From assembly GCF_051020955.1 (NCBI RefSeq), contig NC_135029.1, positions 5,784,001 through 5,848,000 of the forward strand: DNA of 64,000 bases, given 5' to 3'. The translations under genes and the position numbers were made by a program. Numbering within the stretch: the first letter of the stretch is position 1; every line of letters starts with the position of its first letter. The notes under the pieces were generated by a model, which was given only the letters and a program-made list of their open reading frames with translations, made no database searches and was not told the DNA's origin. Source of the DNA: Megalopta genalis. Its lineage: Eukaryota > Arthropoda > Insecta > Hymenoptera > Halictidae. This document shows positions 58,453 through 64,000 of the stretch, one piece after another.

Positions 58453-59230
58453 AAACTTGGTAGTGTTCAGAACTCTATTGAACGCATTTTGAGCAACTGT
58501 GCTTAATTTAACAAGAAATTGTTAGAACATCGTTTGCCATCCAGACGTGTTACAAGCTGCAGATTCGTGCAAAAAAGTGTTAACCTTTCTAAAAAATATC
58601 GAACTTCGCCATTTACCTAACATCATATACCTAAAATTTAATTACTAAACACTTCAACGTGGTCACTAATAACTTAGAAGAGTCGATGCGACCTTAAACA
58701 CTAAACTAAAGGAAGAAAGAGAAAGAACATGTGTCCCGATATTTGTCGACTGAAATACAGGGTGCGCCGCATGTCGCTCCAACCCGAAATGTATGGAAAT
58801 CCATTCATTCGAACCCTTAGTACTTTATGAATAGCTGCTACTGCCGACCGACCTATATCGCGTTCTGCGTATTTAAATTTTAATGGTATTTTAATCCTTT
58901 GGTTGCGAGAACGGTATATGCATGTATATGAGACTTTAGAAAGTTTCCCCCAGTGATAAAACGCTCGCATATACGTTCAGTAAATTCTGTTCTGGAAACG
59001 TCTCTCGTATCCTAAACGCATCTTGGTTAACAATTTCTCAACCTCGTATACTTCTGAGAAGTTCTAAAAACTTTTGTGGAACGAAGTCTTTTCTTTCTGA
59101 CCATTCTAGAAACATTGATCCGCGATTTTTTCTTGCGATTTTATGACACTTTGAATTAGCATACGAATATTTGTTATCAAGTCACTAAACGCTGGGCGAC
59201 AATTTTTCAAGATTCGAAGTATCACAACTA

Positions 59231-59814
59231 TTGGGTTGGCAACTAAGTAATTGCCGATTTCAGTTATAGATGACTTTCACTCACATTTTTATGATATCCG
59301 TAAATGTTATATTATAAAATTATTATTATTATTATTATTATGTTAATTTTTGTTATCCGTGAATGTTAGCAACTGGACAAATTGAATGCAGCGGTCAAGG
59401 AAAAGCGACCAGAATTGGTCAATCGTAAATGTGTCATTTTCCACCAGGACAATGCTAGGCCGCACACGTCTTTGTCCACTCGACAAAAATTGATGGATAT
59501 TGGTTGGGAATTGATGTTACACCCACCATATAGCACTGATCTCGCGCCATCGGATTACCACTTATTTCGATCCCTGGACAACTCCCTTCGTGGTAAAACT
59601 TTTAACGATGATGACGCTGTAAAATCTCACTTAACTCAGTTTTTGGCCGAAAAGGATCAGACTTTCTACGAGCGTGGAATTTTCAAGTTGTCAGAGAGAT
59701 GGCAAAAGGTCATCGAACAAAATGGAAAATACATTACAGATTAAACTTCGTTCCAAGTAAAAAGAATTTTTTATTTCATTGAACAAATCGGCAATTACTT
59801 AGTTGCCAACCCAA
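59231..59814 (+). mobile_element. mariner element with internal deletion (584 bp)
   Basis: Perfect 29-bp terminal inverted repeats start TTGGGTTGGCAACTAAGTAA (59231-59259; inverse at 59786-59814) and are flanked by TA on both sides (59229-59230 and 59815-59816). A full element of this type is about 1.3 kb. Here the 5' untranslated part is joined to the C-terminal half of the transposase through an (ATT)n stretch at about 59320-59342. Perfect termini and a long clean frame suggest a fairly young copy that could still be moved by transposase supplied in trans. Confidence 0.95.
59370..59744 (+). pseudogene. mariner transposase, C-terminal half
   Basis: The frame is uninterrupted from a stop at 59367-59369 to TAA at 59742-59744, about 124 codons. 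It contains IFHQDNARPH, whose D is the second catalytic acidic residue, and HPPYSTDLAPSDYHLF, whose D in PSD is the third. Exactly 34 residues separate them, the DD34D signature of mariner transposases. The C-terminal ERWQKVIEQNGKYITD is also typical. The N-terminal paired helix-turn-helix DNA-binding region and the first catalytic aspartate are missing because of the internal deletion. The product would be inactive. No in-frame stop or frameshift lies in what remains. Confidence 0.95.
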
Positions 59815-60907
59815 TATGTTAAATGAAATCACAGGATGATGTACCTAGGCTCGTTTTGAATAGTGAAATCCCAGTCTTTATGTTATTTATTTTGTTTTAG
59901 AATTTCTATAGCACTGGTACTCTCACATGAAGTAAAAATGATATTTCTCGATAATTTTTGAATTTCGCATACCTCTAACAATACCAAATAATTTTTTTGT
60001 CGAACAAAATCATCGTACTTTTGAAGAATGAATTTTCCTCTCTTCAACGAGATTAGTTTCCGGTCTTTTCTTGCCAGTTCATGGTGCTTTAAACCGACAA
60101 TGTGCCATTAACATTGAACTAATCTAAATTTCAAGAGTCACCAAATGTTAAACCAAATGTTTATATCAAAATTAATCTTCGAAGAAAGGAACACGTATCT
60201 TATAATTCCATTGTGAAACATTCAAACTGGTGCTAAATTAGGTTCTCCATGTCCAACAGAACATGAAGGTAATCAGCGTTGCGCTGTTTTAATAATTTTA
60301 TAAGCGCATCCACAGTAAATCCAATTGACATAGTCCATATAACGTACTAATCCTTGCATAACTTTGTTTGCATTTTCTCATAATGTGGGGCACGAGTAAC
60401 CGACTCAGAAAAAAGTATGAAGCAGAAAAAGTGGCAATTTGGTGTCTAACTGTACAACGTGACAGTAATAAAGAAATATTGTTCTCATACATCACAGAAC
60501 GTGTAACATTCCGCACATGTGCAATGATAGCGTGCATCCCACTTCTAATTTGAATAATTTTGTTTCTCTCTGAATGTTTCCAACAAGAGTTAAAATATTT
60601 CTCCTTTCCTTTATTAAAATTTTGGAACTGCATCATAAAATTGAATTACAATGGGATCATTAGCAATAATATTACACTGGAATTATGGTCATACGAAGTC
60701 GTTATTTAAGTAACAACAGTATTGTAGAAGTATTTCAAAATATTTGAACATGTTCGAGCATGCTTCGATAAAGAAAATTTGAAATTTTTACATTCCAACG
60801 TTTAATGCAGTCGATTAAAATCACAGATTGAAGACAAGGTCAGCTAAATATAATCTGTAACATTTTCAGCGCAATGCCACATACAATTACGCTTTCAGGA
60901 AACATTG

Positions 60908-60937
60908 GTCTCTCTCTCTCTCTCTCTCCCTCTCTCT
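60908..60937. repeat. (CT)n microsatellite
   Basis: CT dinucleotide run interrupted once by CCC. Confidence 0.95.
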
Positions 60938-62052
60938 GAATTGTCCGCGAACCAGATTGACTTTTAACTGCAATTTTCACGAAAACGTAGTCACCAACAC
61001 AATTTCATTGATTCAGATTTTCCTGACCTCATTCTTCCGACGAACTTCAGCCTACAATTTAACCTCTCAACGCTCATGCTCATCTACGTCTAAATTACCA
61101 CAGAACTGTTTCAAAGCGTGTCAACTTTTTTAACCCCTTGCACCAGAATTTCTTTCACAACTACATTGATTAGCTTCGTTCTTAATAATTTTCCTAATAG
61201 AAAAAGGCTATTTCTGTTACTTGCACGTCTCAATTTATTTTCATCAACATTGAAAAAGTGAAAACAACCCTTAACGCTTCGCAGTCGCACTTCCTATGCG
61301 AAGCACGTGTGTCACACAATATTCGAACAGCTGTCACTCAAAAACTAGCAATACTATTGGAACCCAAAAATTTGAAAATACAATTTGGACGTTCTAGAAC
61401 ATCGTTTCCTTTATTAGAACCCGATATCTCACTTCCAACTATATTGAACTAATTCTTAATTTCACTATATCGAAGAAAATGTGACAGCGAACAGTTGAAT
61501 GTATTTTTTACAATAACCGGCTCCACTATCCTATCGATATTCTCCGATTCTTTCAATCGTTTCCACGTTTCATAAATGCAATGAAATCCATAATCCAGTC
61601 ACAATTTAGGTGGTTAAATCCTTCCAAAACATCGAAAGTCGACAAATAATGACCACCCCATTGTACGTTCAAAGCAGCCGTGTCTGTGTATTCAAACAAA
61701 CTGAGTCACGAATTTACACTAAATAAGTTATCGATTCTCCGGAGTTTACATGAATTACTATTGCCCGTTCCGAAACCCGTGATCCCGTCTATCGTGGACC
61801 AATGCGACACCGCAATCGTCTCCGCAAAAACCCGGCGAAATGCAATTCCGCGGCGCGCCGATAGTCACCGTTATTAAAGCAAATTCGGGCTTTCTGTGTC
61901 TGGTGGAATGATACAATTTCGAGGATGGAATTTCATGGCTGGCGCGAATCCCGCGGCCGTGTTGCGCATTTTGGTGAAATGAAATATTCACATTATCGGG
62001 CGACCCGATAACAAGCTACACTTCATTACTTTGGATGGTTGACGGGCCGCGT

Positions 62053-62096
62053 TCGCGTCGCTCGTCGCTCGCCGTTCGTCGCTCGTCGCTCGTCGC
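62053..62096. repeat. (CGTCGCT)n minisatellite
   Basis: Six heptamer units CGTCGCT with two single-base variants. They make the Arg/Ser-rich frames on both strands of this patch. Confidence 0.9.
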
Positions 62097-64000
62097 CTGG
62101 CGGGTTCGTGCAGATGCGAGCGGTCGCGCGCGTGTCTCCGCTCGACTAGGTTTCCCATTCCAACGCGCCGGGGATATGTCCGTGGCCCCCAGTTCGCGTG
62201 ACAGGGACAGAGCCACGGGAGAGACCGGGAAAACGGTGGACCAAGTTAGGAGGGTGCATTAGAGAAATGTTTGCACGCACAAATTCGAGCATCGTCCCCT
62301 ACCGCACACGCTTTTTGATACCACCCCGATCGTTCGCGCATTCCGTCGCCACATCCTGCTGGGCCCGGTTGCCTGCTCGACAATCGCAGTTGCGGTTGGC
62401 GGCTCCACAATGCAGCTAAATGCGGCGCACCAATCTCCACTGCAGTGCCACGAATTTTAGTATCTGCTCAGTCGGCTGAATATACGTCCGACTTCACCAA
62501 GAAAGAGGACCCGTACGAACTCATAATAATTGATCGTTCCGGAGGGTGAGCCCTTCTACGCGGCCCTCGAATTTTCAGTTCGCTCTTTCTCTTTTTAGAC
62601 GACCAGTCGACTCCTTCTATGCGACCGTTGTTTAGAAACGTTTTCTTGGACGAATGATCGGTAGCCCGCGTATCTTTGTGCAAAATGAGAATTGTCTGCG
62701 ACAGTTGCAAGACGTGGGAGCCAAGCACAACATTTTTACTTCTTTAAATAATATCGATAAGTTGAAATTTATAGATCAACATTCTTAGTTGCGTTTAATC
62801 TTTCCACCGCTTCATGCTTCGCTTATCCTCTTTTTTTTCTACGAATGCATAAAATCCACGGGCTAATGATCAGTTTTTATTCTGTCACAACATGCGCATG
62901 AACTATTGGGACACTATCTTGTAAAATCGTGCTTGATTGTGGTTCGAGACACAAAGATGTGTAGTTTCTTGACGCTAAACCTACCGAAAACTAAAGACGA
63001 CTTACATGTGTGGTTTCATAGGAATAAATTATATTTTATTAACATTAAGTATGCTTGAAATAAGGAATGTATATCGAATTATTTTCTGTGAAAGCGTCTT
63101 AAGTGGGTTCAGCGTTAAACATTCGAAAGGCGGGATGCTTTTTCCAACTTAAATACAATATAGTTTATACGCATTTACACATTAGACGACACAGCACGTT
63201 GAACGAAACAGTCGTCTTCGCTGTTACTGTTCAGAGTCTTTTCATTTTCTTCTTGTATTAGTTCGACAAATGATTCGTTCGTTGTATAGTGCCATAATTG
63301 TTCATACTGGTACGAATTATATTATACTTATGTCGATTATAATAACATTTTTGTTACATCAGTTTTATTATTCAGCAGTTGGACAAAAGAACCGGATTCT
63401 TATTTTAAATGACAATTATTTGTATTGTTAAGAAAACGATAGTTAAATGTGATCAATTATATATGATATCTAAATACTTCTTGAATGTTATCAACGTAAT
63501 TACCAAAGCAAAAAGCATATTAACGAATTCATTAATTTTATTTCTTAAACGTATAACTTTGAAATAATTTGAACGAATTTATACGATTGTACGTAATTTA
63601 TTAGTTTTTTTTCTATGTATTAAATATTAAACAGAATTCTACACGTGTCAACTGTATGTATTTAATCTGCAGTACGTGAAACTTTGAAAACGTGTTGCTT
63701 ATAAGGTTATCGTAATATCTCTTGGAAAAATAAATTGTCATTAAAAAAATTGGGCAATGAGTATAATCGTGTGGAACAGTGTGAATCGCCCATTTCTACT
63801 GTGGCTATGAACATTTAATTATAAAAGAACGAGTGAACCCGAAACACCGTTGAAGTCCCATCGGATTTGTTGTTCAACACCCGGAACCGCAAGCGCAGCT
63901 GGAAACCGCATTACACGCATGCACATTTCGTCGGGTTGTAAGAGGAGAATGAAACGCGTTGACGCGATTGATTAGAAGCGGAAATCTGAAATCATTAACA

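Larger units (their letters stand above)
53813..59230. other. Long non-coding stretch
   Basis: AT-rich with GC-richer patches at 54.7-55.5 and 57.7-58.4 kb. Single transposon-end-like strings occur at about 56376 (ACACGGTGACTCAG) and 58757 (TACAGGGTGCGCC) without partners. A (GT)n run lies at 58433-58452, and a short (TTTAGTAG)n duplication at about 57623-57642. No gene is supported. Confidence 0.45.
59817..64000. other. Non-coding stretch to the window end
   Basis: AT-rich, with a GC- and CpG-rich patch at 61.7-62.7 kb. It contains a (CT)n run, a heptamer repeat, a hairpin GCTTCGCA/TGCGAAGC (61276-61304), a TTAACCCCTTGCACC string at about 61130 that resembles a solo piggyBac end, and two copies of the dispersed motif (about 61572-61592 and 62842-62862). 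No gene is supported. Confidence 0.45.

Noticed and set aside
1..64000. CRISPR array, operons, ribosome-binding sites
   Set aside because: The sequence is eukaryotic in character; no short regularly spaced direct repeats with unique spacers and no prokaryotic gene organisation are present.

Overview
The window looks like nuclear DNA of an insect, most likely a hymenopteran such as a bee. It is AT-rich overall, with sharp GC- and CpG-rich islands a few hundred bases to about 2.5 kb long. It carries many short microsatellites and many small class II transposon remnants (mariner/Tc1, piggyBac and hAT types). The species call is an inference from composition and repeat content. No protein gene in the window identifies the organism.

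No complete protein-coding gene is recognisable. The longest open frames (198, 170, 150 and 144 codons) are about what chance gives in 64 kb, and none shows a domain I recognise. The DNA is therefore best read as long-intron or intergenic sequence. The few possible host exons are weak candidates: an initiator exon ending in a splice donor at 20349-20372, a terminal exon at about 45163-45363, a short signal-peptide-like start at 34622, and an open frame at 52720-52947. No tRNA, rRNA, known microRNA or CRISPR array was recognised.

What can be supported is a set of mobile elements with definable ends. From left to right they are: a piggyBac-type MITE at 7961-8202 with a 98% identical inverted sister at 24653-24893; a palindromic foldback at 18030-18297; a mariner deletion derivative at 19640-19873; an ATAT-flanked MITE at 25191-25424 inserted at the edge of a decayed mariner-like element at 25430-26534; a piggyBac terminus with a transposase C-terminal zinc-finger fragment at 28637-28897; a small MITE at 34054-34169; solo piggyBac-like ends near 34449 and 37459; a 1.06 kb element at 42783-43845 whose right end is the source or sister of the 25191 MITE; a 540-bp MITE with roughly 80-bp inverted repeats at 49647-50186; a fully palindromic hAT MITE at 51369-51573; and a mariner deletion derivative with perfect 29-bp inverted repeats at 59231-59814. 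Every element is non-autonomous or broken, and no retroelement was recognised.

Tandem repeats with long units lie at 4494-4975 (about 120-145 bp) and 10387-10712 (about 91-105 bp). A short motif with core CATAAATGCATAAAATCC recurs at least nine times, mostly in the right half, and is not explained by any element with visible ends. The GC-rich islands (about 10.8-13.5, 20.0-21.3, 22.1-23.3, 26.7-27.8, 29.3-31.1, 38.7-40.2, 41.0-41.7, 48.3-49.2, 50.7-51.6, 52.4-53.4, 54.7-55.5 and 61.7-62.7 kb) are the likeliest places for promoters or untranslated first exons, but the sequence alone does not prove any.
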